From: an uncultured Victivallales bacterium
GTDB taxonomy: Bacteria > Verrucomicrobiota > Lentisphaeria > Victivallales > UBA1829
Direction: 5' to 3'
NCBI GenBank assembly: GCA_934644965.1
Contig: CAKUDG010000004.1
Coordinates: forward strand, 1-64,000
Length of the DNA: 64,000 bases
Under the pieces are notes generated by a model that was given only the letters and a program-made list of their open reading frames with translations, did not search any database and had not been told where the DNA came from. The translations under genes and the position numbers were made by a program. Of the stretch, positions 9,400 to 17,826 are shown one piece after another. The number at the start of each line of letters is the position of its first letter. The stretch's first letter is position 1.

Positions 9400-9426
9400 C
9401 AAAGGTATAACAAATGGTGATGACAG

Positions 9427-10560
9427 ATGAATCCATTTCCCGGATATGAACGCTACCCGAAGGCAGAACGGATCGAGAAAGAACTCCAGCTGGAAATTGC
9501 GGACGGCCGACACGGGACGGTCGGCACTCCGTTCATGACGACGCGGGAACTGATGACCTACAAGAATGTCTCATTGAAGACGGCGCACCGGATTCTCGGG
9601 CGTCTTTGCGCCGGGGGACTGCTTGAGGTGCAGGGGAAACGCTACTATCTGAAGGGGAGTGTGGAGAAACGGGAACGCCCTGTGATCGGACTTCTGCTGA
9701 CACGTCTGGACACACCGTATTTTTCCAATCTTGCCTCGCACCTGGAGGAAATGACGCGTGAACTGGGAGCGGAAATCAGTATTGCCGTGAGCGATTACAA
9801 TACGGAACTGGAACGCTGCCGCCTGGAGAGTTTCTGCCGGAACGGCGTGGCGGGAATCATTGCGTGTCCGTGGGGAGTGGAGGAGAATGAAGCGGTGTAT
9901 CGGGATCTTCCCGTGCCGTGGGTGCTGATCGGCCGGCGCCTGAAACAGACGGAATCCGATGCGATTCTGGTAGACAACGTGAAGGCTGCGCAGTCGGTGG
10001 CGAAACATCTGCTGGAGGCGGGGTGCGAGGATTTTCTGTATGTGGGGCCCAGGAATCTGGAGGATGATCCCCGTCTGCAGGGATTCCGCCTGGGGCTTCT
10101 GGCTGCGGGAAGAAAGCTGAGGGCGGAAGATGTCTTTCCGGCGGAGGAAGGGATGGAAGACGACATGCGTTCCCTCCGCAACCGCCTGAGCGGAGCGGAA
10201 AAAAAGACGGGAGTGTTCTGTTATCACGATTTGTATGCGGCGCGGGTGGTGAATCTTTGTCATGAGGAGAAACTCTCGATTCCGGACCGTGTTGCGGTGG
10301 CGGGATTCGACAATCTGCCGATTGCGGCCGCGATTTATCCGCCGCTGACCACGGTGAGCTATCCTCTGCGGGACATCGCGCGGATGGCCTGCGAAATTCT
10401 TTTTACACGGATCCGCTGTCAGCGCGTGGGCGGCGGGACGGCAAGGTATCTGGATTCCATGTTGATCGTCCGGGAGAGCACGCTCCCCAGGAACAGGAGG
10501 GACGGCGCACTTCCGGTTCCCCGCGCCAGTCATTCCGAGAGCAAATTCAGTTTCACTTGA
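9427..10560 (+). CDS. GntR/LacI-type sugar-responsive transcriptional regulator
   Basis: The first 75 residues form a GntR-like winged helix (MTTRELMTYKNVSLKTAHRI, then LCAGGLLEVQGKRYYLKG). The rest is a periplasmic-binding-protein-like sensor domain of the LacI type: PVIGLLLTRLDTPYFSNLAS, DAILVDNVKAAQSVAKHLLE, and RVAVAGFDNLPIAAAIYPPL near the C-terminus. It should bind a sugar or sugar phosphate and control the operon that follows. The first enzyme gene begins 37 bp downstream on the same strand. The start is the first ATG in frame; a ribosome binding site is weak. The effector is unknown. Confidence 0.9.
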   Translation: MNPFPGYERYPKAERIEKELQLEIADGRHGTVGTPFMTTRELMTYKNVSLKTAHRILGRLCAGGLLEVQGKRYYLKGSVEKRERPVIGLLLTRLDTPYFSNLASHLEEMTRELGAEISIAVSDYNTELERCRLESFCRNGVAGIIACPWGVEENEAVYRDLPVPWVLIGRRLKQTESDAILVDNVKAAQSVAKHLLEAGCEDFLYVGPRNLEDDPRLQGFRLGLLAAGRKLRAEDVFPAEEGMEDDMRSLRNRLSGAEKKTGVFCYHDLYAARVVNLCHEEKLSIPDRVAVAGFDNLPIAAAIYPPLTTVSYPLRDIARMACEILFTRIRCQRVGGGTARYLDSMLIVRESTLPRNRRDGALPVPRASHSESKFSFT

Positions 10561-10597
10561 ACAAAGATAAGTCAAGAAGACAGAACAGGAGAAAACG

Positions 10598-11701
10598 ATG
10601 GCAATCACGCAGACGGCAATCAGTTATTACGGCCTCGGCTATGTGGAGCACGCGGCTGCGGATTTCAAGGAGATGAAGGAACACGGATGCACGACGGTGA
10701 TTCTGGCCGTGACGGAATTCGATTTTGATTTCTGGCGTCCGAACATTCCGAAAATTGTGGAAAAGGCGCATGAGACCGGGCTGCGCGTGCTGCTGGATCC
10801 CTGGGGCGTGGGGAAATATTTCGGGGGAGAACAGGTCAGTAAATTCCTTCAGAACAACACGGAGAACCGCCAGGTTTCCGCGCTGACGGGCGAAAAACTG
10901 CCGTATGCGTGTTTCAACACAAACAGTTTCCGGGATTATTTCCAGCAGATCTGCCTTGCGCTTGCGCGGGAGGCGGGGGCAGACGGGTTCTTCTGGGACG
11001 AACCTCATTACGCTTTCCCGAAATCCTATGCCTCCATTACCGGAGGGGCGGGGGAGGACTGGACCTGCCGCTGTCCCGTCTGCATGAAACGCTTCCAGGA
11101 GTACTACGGCTATGAAATGCCGAAAGTCATGAACGACGACGTGAAGCAGTTCCGCTGGCGCGAAGCCCTTTTCATTCTGGAGGACACTTCGCGCAAGATC
11201 AAGGAAATCAATCCCGATCTGGAAATCACCTGCTGCGTCCACGCAACTCTGAACACCTATTACGTGACGGAATACCGCGGATACGACAACTGGGACATGG
11301 TCGCCTCCTCCCCTTATTTCGACGTCTTCTCCACCACGATCATCGCCTGGGAACTTCCCGAAGCCTTTTTTGAAAACATCACCCGCCGTACCGTGGCGAT
11401 GGCGAAGAAATACGGCAAGAAGTCGGAACGCTGGCTGATGGGCTATTTCAAGCAGCCGCATGATTTCACGCAGGTGGACAAGGTGGTGGATCTGTATGAA
11501 TCGCTCGGCGTGGACCGTCTTGCCGCGTGGACCTACCGCGGAGGATACGGGACGGTTCTCGCGGCGCCCGACGCCCTGAAACTCTGGGACCGCATCGGAG
11601 AAAATTACAAACGGGTTCTTTCGCATCCATCCTCTTCCCACTCTTCCACTGAAACTGCGGGCGGGAAAAACATGAGGAAAAAGAGCGCGAAGAGGAAATG
11701 A
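10598..11701 (+). CDS. Uncharacterised TIM-barrel, glycoside-hydrolase-like protein
   Basis: I do not recognise a named family. The 367-aa protein has the rhythm of a TIM barrel: MKEHGCTTVILAVTEFDFDF, a bend at HETGLRVLLDPWGVGKYFGG, then EAGADGFFWDEPHYAFP. The D and E of this last motif sit where retaining glycosidases carry acid/base or nucleophile residues. A CRCPVCMKRF segment (C-x-C-x2-C) follows, like the cysteine cluster in the neighbouring GH20 protein. There is no signal peptide, so it should act in the cytoplasm. The C-terminal 25 residues are Ser/Lys-rich. AGGAG lies 7 nt before the ATG. It is the first enzyme gene after the regulator and ends 3 bp before the GH20 gene, so it probably acts on the same glycan. 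Confidence 0.7.
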   Translation: MAITQTAISYYGLGYVEHAAADFKEMKEHGCTTVILAVTEFDFDFWRPNIPKIVEKAHETGLRVLLDPWGVGKYFGGEQVSKFLQNNTENRQVSALTGEKLPYACFNTNSFRDYFQQICLALAREAGADGFFWDEPHYAFPKSYASITGGAGEDWTCRCPVCMKRFQEYYGYEMPKVMNDDVKQFRWREALFILEDTSRKIKEINPDLEITCCVHATLNTYYVTEYRGYDNWDMVASSPYFDVFSTTIIAWELPEAFFENITRRTVAMAKKYGKKSERWLMGYFKQPHDFTQVDKVVDLYESLGVDRLAAWTYRGGYGTVLAAPDALKLWDRIGENYKRVLSHPSSSHSSTETAGGKNMRKKSAKRK

Positions 11702-11704
11702 TTC

Positions 11705-13168
11705 ATGAGTCTGCCGATCCGGGAAATGCTTCTTCCGCGTCCGCTGGAGGCGGAAGAGGGCAGGGGGGTGACGTGTCCGTTCTCCCGTTTGAAGGAGATT
11801 GAGACGGATCCGGCGCTTCTCTCCTGCGCCGAAGCGCTGAACCGCGCTCTGGCGCGTCTGGAAGAGCCGCCGCGGAGGATTCTCACGGAGAAGATCAACC
11901 TTGGCATTGCGGAACGCATCGTGCTGAGCCTGTCCCCGGCGGAAGAGGGGAAGGGGGAGGAATCCTATGTTCTTCACATCCAGGAAGACGCGATATCCAT
12001 TCGCGGCGGAGGCGTTCCGGGCGTGTTTTACGGGATCCAGAGCCTTCTTCAGATTCTCTTCACCGTTTCCGCGGAGGGCGGGCACGCCATTTATCTTCCC
12101 ACGGGGACGATTCATGATTCCCCGCGTTTCCCTTACCGCGGGCTGATGCTGGATTCTGCGCGTCATTTCCAGAGGAAGGAGAGGATCCTTGAACTGCTGG
12201 AAGAGATGGCGGCGTACAAGCTGAACCGCCTTCACTGGCATTTCACGGACCGCCAGAGCTGGCGGATCGAGCTGGATTCGGCTCCGGAACTTTCCGGAGC
12301 GGTTTTCGACAGGAGAAGTTACTACAATCAGGGCTTTTACACGAAAAAGGATGTGGAGGAGATCCGGCAGTTCGCCCGCGAACGCTTCATCACGCTGGTG
12401 CCGGAAATCGAGATGCCCGGGCACAGCGCGGTGGTGTTTCAGCATCATCCGGAATTTGCCTGTCCGGTGACGGACGATCCCGCGGGGAACGACGTCCGGG
12501 AATATTGTCTTTCCAGTCCGGAGGCGGAGGCGTTTCTGAAGGCTGTTCTGGACGAGGTCCTTGAACTTTTCCCCGATTCCCCCGTCATTCACATCGGCGG
12601 CGACGAGGCGGGGACCTATTACTGGAAACGCTGTCCGCGATGCCGGAAACGGATGAAGGAGCTGAATCTGAGTTCCGAACGGGAGCTGGAGGCGCTTTTC
12701 ATGCGCGGGATGGAGGATCATCTTCTTTCGAGAGGCAGGCGCGCCATGGTCTGGGGGGGTGCTTCCTGCTCGCATTATACGGCATCGGCCCTGATTCAGG
12801 ACTGGCTGGGGAACGCTTCGGAGGACGCTCTCCGCTGCGGGAATGAAATTGTCTCCTCCCTGCACGGGAATCTGTATTTCGACTATCCGTTTGCCCTGAC
12901 GGAGTCCATTCGGGAATGGCAGAAGCTCACCTATGAGTATGATCCCGTCCCGGCGGATTGTCCGGAGGAGAAGAAGCCCCTGTTTGCGGGTCTGGAGGGA
13001 TGTCTCTGGACGGAGCGGATTCCGCAGCGTCGTCTGACGGTCCGGAGCTTTCCGCGTCTCCGCGCCCTTTCGGAATCGGCATGGGCCACTCCGGAACAGA
13101 AGAATTTTGAGGATTTTCTTCTGCGGGAACGCCGTCTGATCGAGTCCGGTTTTTCCCGCTATTCGTGA
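11705..13168 (+). CDS. Glycoside hydrolase family 20 (beta-N-acetylhexosaminidase)
   Basis: The N-terminal third is the GH20b-like domain, with GGGVPGVFYGIQSLLQILF just before the barrel. The catalytic barrel begins RFPYRGLMLDSARHF and contains NRLHWHFTDRQSWRIE, LVPEIEMPGHSAVVF and the signature VIHIGGDEAGTYYWKRCP. Its D-E pair is the substrate-assisted catalytic pair. The family removes terminal GlcNAc or GalNAc from glycans. No signal peptide is present, so it probably works on imported oligosaccharides. The gene starts 3 bp after the preceding stop, which implies tight co-translation. The cysteine cluster CPRCRKRMKE follows the catalytic motif. Confidence 0.93.
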   Translation: MSLPIREMLLPRPLEAEEGRGVTCPFSRLKEIETDPALLSCAEALNRALARLEEPPRRILTEKINLGIAERIVLSLSPAEEGKGEESYVLHIQEDAISIRGGGVPGVFYGIQSLLQILFTVSAEGGHAIYLPTGTIHDSPRFPYRGLMLDSARHFQRKERILELLEEMAAYKLNRLHWHFTDRQSWRIELDSAPELSGAVFDRRSYYNQGFYTKKDVEEIRQFARERFITLVPEIEMPGHSAVVFQHHPEFACPVTDDPAGNDVREYCLSSPEAEAFLKAVLDEVLELFPDSPVIHIGGDEAGTYYWKRCPRCRKRMKELNLSSERELEALFMRGMEDHLLSRGRRAMVWGGASCSHYTASALIQDWLGNASEDALRCGNEIVSSLHGNLYFDYPFALTESIREWQKLTYEYDPVPADCPEEKKPLFAGLEGCLWTERIPQRRLTVRSFPRLRALSESAWATPEQKNFEDFLLRERRLIESGFSRYS

Positions 13169-13259
13169 ATTTCCTGTCCGAAAAAATCGTAAGAAAAACA
13201 GCCGGGCCGTTTTCAAGCGGCGGCTCAGGAGAAATCAAGATCAAGAGGAGTGAAAAAAC

Positions 13260-14012
13260 ATGTTTGACGATCTGGGGTACACGCAGACGGCCTTCGACAA
13301 TATCCGCCGCGTGAAGGAGGAACAGGCCGACAACATCCGCGCCGCAGGCAGACTGATGGCGGACGCCGTGGAGGCTGATAAACTCATCAGTGTCTACGGG
13401 GGCGGCGGTCACACGACGCTGGTCATGGGGGAGATGTTCTTCCGCGCCGGAGGCCTTTCCAACATCAATCCGATCATGGAAACGGGTCTTTCCGTCTTCA
13501 ACCAGGCCCTGAAGTACCTGGAGCTGGAGCGCTGCGTGAATTACGGTGCTTCGATCATGAGGTATTACGACCTCAGGGAAGGCGATCTGCTGATCATCTT
13601 CCACAACATCGGAATCAATCCCGCGACGATCGACGCGGCACTGGAAGCGAAGAAGAACGGAGTGAAAATCATTGCCGTTTCCAGCAGTTACTGGCAGAAG
13701 GAGATGCCCGCGGACCACTTCATCCGCCATCCTTCCGGAAAGAATCTCTTTGATCTGGCGGATGTGTGCATTGACGATTACAACCCTGTGGGCGATGCGG
13801 CGGTATCCGTTCCCGGATTCGACACTCCGATTGCTCCTGTGTCGAATATCGTGGATTTTACGATTGCGCATTTTCTGGAAATCGAATGCATCCGTGAATG
13901 TGTGGCCCGCGGCGTGACTCCGCCGGTCTGGCGCAGTGCGAACGCGCCGGGCGGAGATGAGTTCAACGCCGTTTATCTGAAAAAATACAAACCTCAAATC
14001 AAGAGCTTGTGA
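13260..14012 (+). CDS. SIS-domain sugar isomerase-like protein
   Basis: The 250-aa protein has a single SIS (sugar isomerase) domain. The phosphosugar-binding strand and loop is KLISVYGGGGHTTLVMGEMF, and the second sugar-binding segment is GDLLIIFHNIGINPATIDAA, followed by VKIIAVSSSYWQKEMP. It resembles the UPF0309/SIS_2 group, whose members are annotated as phosphosugar isomerases or binding proteins without firm substrates. GAGGAG precedes the ATG by a good distance. It sits in the middle of the glycan operon and may process a phosphorylated amino sugar released by the GH20 enzymes. That assignment is inference. Confidence 0.85.
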   Translation: MFDDLGYTQTAFDNIRRVKEEQADNIRAAGRLMADAVEADKLISVYGGGGHTTLVMGEMFFRAGGLSNINPIMETGLSVFNQALKYLELERCVNYGASIMRYYDLREGDLLIIFHNIGINPATIDAALEAKKNGVKIIAVSSSYWQKEMPADHFIRHPSGKNLFDLADVCIDDYNPVGDAAVSVPGFDTPIAPVSNIVDFTIAHFLEIECIRECVARGVTPPVWRSANAPGGDEFNAVYLKKYKPQIKSL

Positions 14013-14014
14013 AA

Positions 14015-14728
14015 ATGATCGGAGAAATGAACAAGGCACTGCGTTTTCTGTGCGCCAAATACGGTGTGCAGGAAGGGGAAATGGTGGATTCGGAAGGAAA
14101 AGTGAAAGTCCGTCTGCCGGACGGGACGGAAGCACGGCTTCTTCCCTGGAGGACGGAGCGGCGTTTCATCGAACTCAAGAATCTGATCCGGAACGGGACG
14201 CTGGAAGAGGTGTCCACACTGCGTTTCGCCTCGATGACGGCGGGGGGGGATCTGGGGAAACAGCTCGGGAAGGAACTGGATCTGGCGGTCTGGATCCTGG
14301 AGAAGAAGATCCGTTCGCTGTTTGCGGTGTGTGCGCCGGACTGTTCGGCGGCGAATGTGATTGTGAAGATGGAGAATGAGGTGAATGTGAGTGTGGAGTG
14401 CGGGAACCGTCTGCCGAAGGGGAAGGAGACGATGGACCGTCACGAGATCATCGCCCGGCGCGGGATTGCATCCGACCGCGTGGTGGACACGCAAGTCCCT
14501 CAGTCCTCGATCTATTCCTATACGGATTCCGGGGAAACGCGCTACACGGATACGGATTCCGAACTTTTCGGACTTCCGGAGGAGGAAATTCTGCTGGTCC
14601 GGGCCGCATTTGCGGTTCTTTCGGATCCCGGACTTGCCGCCGTCTGGAATGCCGCGGCCGCGGATATGGAACGTTTTTCCGCGGCAGTCTTTGAATCCGA
14701 CCGCACGCAAAGCGTTGTGACTTTTTAA
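14015..14728 (+). CDS. Rossmann-less Gfo/Idh/MocA C-terminal-domain-like protein (inferred)
   Basis: No family is obvious over the full 237 residues. The middle and end nevertheless resemble the C-terminal alpha/beta domain of Gfo/Idh/MocA dehydrogenases: LIRNGTLEEVSTLRFAS, then GGDLGKQLGKELDLAVWILE, IRSLFAVC and NVIVKMENEVNVSVECGN. The N-terminus lacks any GxGxxG dinucleotide-binding motif, so it cannot be a complete dehydrogenase. MDRHEIIARRGIASDRVVDT and QSSIYSYTDSG look like substrate-contact loops. ATG 14015 is used; a GTG at 14009 overlapping the previous stop is also possible. It lies 13 bp before a complete Gfo/Idh/MocA gene, which suggests a partner or regulatory subunit. The homology call is by eye. 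Confidence 0.55.
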   Translation: MIGEMNKALRFLCAKYGVQEGEMVDSEGKVKVRLPDGTEARLLPWRTERRFIELKNLIRNGTLEEVSTLRFASMTAGGDLGKQLGKELDLAVWILEKKIRSLFAVCAPDCSAANVIVKMENEVNVSVECGNRLPKGKETMDRHEIIARRGIASDRVVDTQVPQSSIYSYTDSGETRYTDTDSELFGLPEEEILLVRAAFAVLSDPGLAAVWNAAAADMERFSAAVFESDRTQSVVTF

Positions 14729-14741
14729 GGAGGCAGCAGCC

Positions 14742-15824
14742 ATGAAACCGTTGAAAATTGCGATGATGTCCCTTACGCACGGACACACCAGGAAATATTA
14801 TCAGACTCTCCGCGACAACCCGAAACTCGACTGGGTCGCCTCCTGCGCCGAAGACGCCGAAGCCATGAAGGTGTATGAACTCTACCGGACCGGCGTCCCC
14901 TGTTATCTGAGTCCGGAAGAGATGTTTGAAAAACACCCGGACATCGAGGCTGTCGTGCTTGCCTCTGCAAATGACAAGCATCTGGAACAGGTCCGTTTCT
15001 GCGCGGAACGCGGGATTCACATCCTCTCCATGAAGATCCCGACGTTCAATCTGGATGAATATGATGAAATGATCCGTCTCTGCGATCAGGCGCACATCAT
15101 CTGCCAGGTGGAGCTGGAAATGCATTACAACCCCGTCGTCCACCGCATGAAGAAACTCATCGCGGACGGGACGATCGGGAAAATCCTTTCCGTGCAGGCG
15201 ACGAACATCACCCTCTCTCCTGTCTGGGCCTTCCCCTGGCAGGGCGTTCCCGAGGCCAGTTTCGGTTCCCGGGTCCCGCTGAAAGAAGGCGATCCGCGCT
15301 TCCGCGGCGGCGCGCTCTGCGATCATCCCCATATCTTCGACCTCATTCGCTGGCTGACGGGGTCTGATTTCGACTATCTCTTTGCGGAAGTCGCACCGAA
15401 TCTGCGCAAGGACATCCCCGTGGAGGACATGCTTCTGGCCAACGGGAAAATGAAGGACGGGACGGCGTTTTTGTTTGATCCGTCCTGGTCGCGCATGGAG
15501 GAGCGTCTCCGCGTGCCGGCGCCGGGGTGGGAGGTCTTCCCGAAGCGCATGGAGGTGAATGTCACGATCACCGGGGAAAAGGGCGTGCTCGTCTGCGACT
15601 GCTTCGGCCCGAATGTCTACCACAACGGCGCGCCCAACGACCGTTACACCGTGCAGTATACCTATTTCGATGAATGGATCGGACTGATTGATGAATTCGT
15701 CGATTGCTGCCGGACGGGGAAACAGCCGAAGATCAATCTCCAATGGCATCGCCAGACAATCGAAGCCATGCTCGCCTGTTACGAAAGCATCCGTACCCGT
15801 CAGATTGCCCGGGTCGGCGCCTGA
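14742..15824 (+). CDS. Gfo/Idh/MocA family oxidoreductase
   Basis: The 360-aa protein has the N-terminal nucleotide-binding half (KPLKIAMMSLTHGHTRKYYQ, then DIEAVVLASANDKHLEQVRF). The typical EKP lysine motif is replaced by HILSMKIPTFNLDEYDEM. The C-terminal half has the family arrangement DGTIGKILSVQATNI, GGALCDHPHIFDLIRWL. The H-x-x-D helix (HPHIFD) matches the usual catalytic-region histidines. Such enzymes oxidise or reduce sugars with NAD(P), or epimerise or hydrolyse glycosides through redox steps. The missing GxGxxG (MSLTHGH) is unusual and may change cofactor handling. AAGGAGG lies 10 nt before the ATG, the best ribosome binding site in the operon. Confidence 0.9.
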   Translation: MKPLKIAMMSLTHGHTRKYYQTLRDNPKLDWVASCAEDAEAMKVYELYRTGVPCYLSPEEMFEKHPDIEAVVLASANDKHLEQVRFCAERGIHILSMKIPTFNLDEYDEMIRLCDQAHIICQVELEMHYNPVVHRMKKLIADGTIGKILSVQATNITLSPVWAFPWQGVPEASFGSRVPLKEGDPRFRGGALCDHPHIFDLIRWLTGSDFDYLFAEVAPNLRKDIPVEDMLLANGKMKDGTAFLFDPSWSRMEERLRVPAPGWEVFPKRMEVNVTITGEKGVLVCDCFGPNVYHNGAPNDRYTVQYTYFDEWIGLIDEFVDCCRTGKQPKINLQWHRQTIEAMLACYESIRTRQIARVGA

Positions 15825-15918
15825 GTCTGCATCGGGGCCGGGGAAATTTTCCCCGGCCGGAGCAGAAGAGAGGTGAGAAGAAGATCCACAACAGAAAAAA
15901 AGGATAAGATCTTACATC

Positions 15919-17439
15919 ATGAGTGTCTCGAAGGAAAGAGAAGAGCAGCTCCTGGCGGGGAGGACCATTCCCCAGGTGAAAAGCCTGGAACTGATTTCGG
16001 ACGATTTCTACAAACTGGAAAACGGATGCCGGATTCTCCTTTGCGGAGGTTCGGATCCGGAAGAACTGGAGAAAGCGGAAGACATTCTGCGTCAGGAGGC
16101 TTTGCGCTTCTGGAACTGTGTGCCCGTCTTTGAACGGAGCGCGGCGCCGGCGGAACGGAATGAAAAAACGGTTGCGGAAGAAGCTTATGTGCTGGAGCTG
16201 ACATCGGAAAGACTCCGGATCGAAGCGTCCGGTGTGTCCGGTTTCCGGAATGCGCTTCGGACGTGCCGGCAGCTCTCGGAAAGCTCCCGCGGGGTGGAGA
16301 AGACGACTCATTTCATCCTGCCCTGCGTGAAGGTGGAGGATTCGCCCGCGCTTCATTTCCGCGGAGTGCATCTCTGCTGGTTCCCGGAGACTCCGGTCTG
16401 GGAAATTGAAAAGCAGCTTCGTCTTGCGGCGTATTACAAATTCAATTATGTGGTGCTGGAATCGTGGGGGGTTCTGGAGCTGGAGAGTCATCCGGAGTTC
16501 TGCTGGTCGGAATACCGGGTGCCGCGGGGGGAGATCCGCCGCCTGCTTTCGCTGGCGAAGGATCTGGGGGTGACTCTTGTCCCGCAGGTGAACATTTTCG
16601 GTCATGCCACGGCGTCCCGGAGCGGGACGGGAAAGCATGTCCTCCTGGACTTTCATCCCGAATTCGCCCCGTTTTTCGAGCCCGACGGCTGGACCTGGTG
16701 CCTTTCCAATCCGGCGACGCGCACGTTTTTGCGTGATATTGTCCTGGAAATTCATGAGCTCTTCGGTTCTCCGGAGTATTTCCACATTGGCTGCGACGAG
16801 GCTTACAACGCAGGAAGCTGCGCCCTCTGCCGCCGCGGAGATTACGCAGAGATTTTCAAGGAGCATCTGGTTTACTTCCGAAATCTCTTCGCCGAACGGG
16901 GAACGCGTATCATGATGTGGCACGACATGCTGCTGCTGAGAGAGGATGAACGCTGGAAAGGATATATCGTCTGCGGACACCGGGAGAACGGTCTGGAATC
17001 CCTGTACCGGGAACTGCCGAAAGACATTGTTATCTGCGACTGGCAGTATGACTATCCGAAAGGGGAGGATGGCTCCGAACCGCTCTGGCCCACTTCGCGC
17101 TTTTTCAAGGAGAACGGTTTTGATGTGCTTGTCTGTCCTTTCATTCATTCCGCAGGGACGAGGAGTCTTGGACGTTTCGCCTCCACGGAAAATCTGCATG
17201 GGATGCTTGCCACCACCTGGCACTGCAACCGTTCCTGGCACATGTTCAATATTTTCTATTCCGCCTCCAATGCATCATGGAATCCGTTCCGGGAGGAGTA
17301 TCCGGGGCTGTATCCCATGGAATTTTTTAACCGGCATGTCCGGGAAGTCGGGTTGGATATGGGAATTTCCGAATATGCGGAAACCGGTTCGATCCGTCAT
17401 CAGGTCAATCCCCTGCCGTATCAGGGGCAGGGCTGGTGA
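15919..17439 (+). CDS. Divergent GH20-like glycoside hydrolase
   Basis: The protein has a GH20-like layout over 506 residues. An N-terminal domain ends with RIEASGVSGFRNALRTCRQL. The barrel then starts PALHFRGVHLCWFPETPVWE, continues with LGVTLVPQVNIFGHATASRS and carries SPEYFHIGCDEAYNAGSCAL, in which the catalytic D-E pair is kept and one Gly of HIGGDE is Cys. The DSARHF-type start of classical GH20 barrels is absent, so the substrate probably differs from that of the first GH20 enzyme. There is no signal peptide. It is the last gene of the operon, 94 bp after the oxidoreductase and 80 bp before a strong terminator. Confidence 0.82.
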   Translation: MSVSKEREEQLLAGRTIPQVKSLELISDDFYKLENGCRILLCGGSDPEELEKAEDILRQEALRFWNCVPVFERSAAPAERNEKTVAEEAYVLELTSERLRIEASGVSGFRNALRTCRQLSESSRGVEKTTHFILPCVKVEDSPALHFRGVHLCWFPETPVWEIEKQLRLAAYYKFNYVVLESWGVLELESHPEFCWSEYRVPRGEIRRLLSLAKDLGVTLVPQVNIFGHATASRSGTGKHVLLDFHPEFAPFFEPDGWTWCLSNPATRTFLRDIVLEIHELFGSPEYFHIGCDEAYNAGSCALCRRGDYAEIFKEHLVYFRNLFAERGTRIMMWHDMLLLREDERWKGYIVCGHRENGLESLYRELPKDIVICDWQYDYPKGEDGSEPLWPTSRFFKENGFDVLVCPFIHSAGTRSLGRFASTENLHGMLATTWHCNRSWHMFNIFYSASNASWNPFREEYPGLYPMEFFNRHVREVGLDMGISEYAETGSIRHQVNPLPYQGQGW

Positions 17440-17826
17440 TGACTGGCGTCTTCAGAAGAGCAAAGAAAAAAAACAGCTGAAGAGTCGTTGTCAATTTGTC
17501 TTTGATGCATCTGCGGAACGGAGTCCGTTTTCTTTTCCTGCTCTCCGGACGAGGGGGGCGGGGAGAAGAAGACGGACTCCTTTCTTTTCCCGAAAAAAGT
17601 GGGGGGGAAAAAAACGGCAGTATCCGGGAACTCTCTTTCTTTTTTTTGTTTGACGCGTGTTCTTCAGTAAAAGCTTCAGAATCAGTCAAGAACGTTCTTC
17701 CCCGTTTCCGCCTCTGGCAGAAGCCCCGGGCAGAAACGGTCAAGAACGAGTGACAGAAGAGCCAAGAAAAGCCAAGAAGAGTAAAGAAGATCAAGGAAAA
17801 ACAAGAGAGAGAGGAGAATCCGCAAG
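17440..17826. other. Intergenic region: terminator plus polypurine leader
   Basis: The left part holds the long terminator hairpin of the glycan operon. From about 17753 to 17826 the plus strand is nearly pure purine with repeated CCAAGAA and AAGAAGA words, ending in GGAG before the next ATG. No coding sequence is supported. Confidence 0.6.
17520..17592 (+). terminator. Long intrinsic terminator of the glycan operon
   Basis: GGAGTCCG at 17520-17527 pairs with CGGACTCC at 17573-17580. The pairing continues inward through T/A and C/G pairs to about 17538/17562, giving roughly 19 bp with three G-T wobbles and a loop of about 23 nt. A T-rich tail (tttcttttcccg) follows. It lies 80 bp past the last gene of the operon. 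The stem is about twice the usual length. Confidence 0.75.

Larger units (their letters stand above)
9126..9426. other. Divergent promoter region between marR and the glycan operon
   Basis: This AT-rich spacer separates two divergently transcribed operons. It contains the TTCCAGCTGGAA palindrome near the marR side, a weak hairpin (AAGGGA...TCCCTT, about 9258-9275) and the TTGTACAA palindrome near the regulator gene. No coding sequence is supported. Confidence 0.6.

Noticed and set aside
10553..13216. An 887-codon open frame on the minus strand
   Set aside because: It is the mirror of the TIM-barrel and GH20 genes, both of which have clear motifs and ribosome binding sites on the plus strand.
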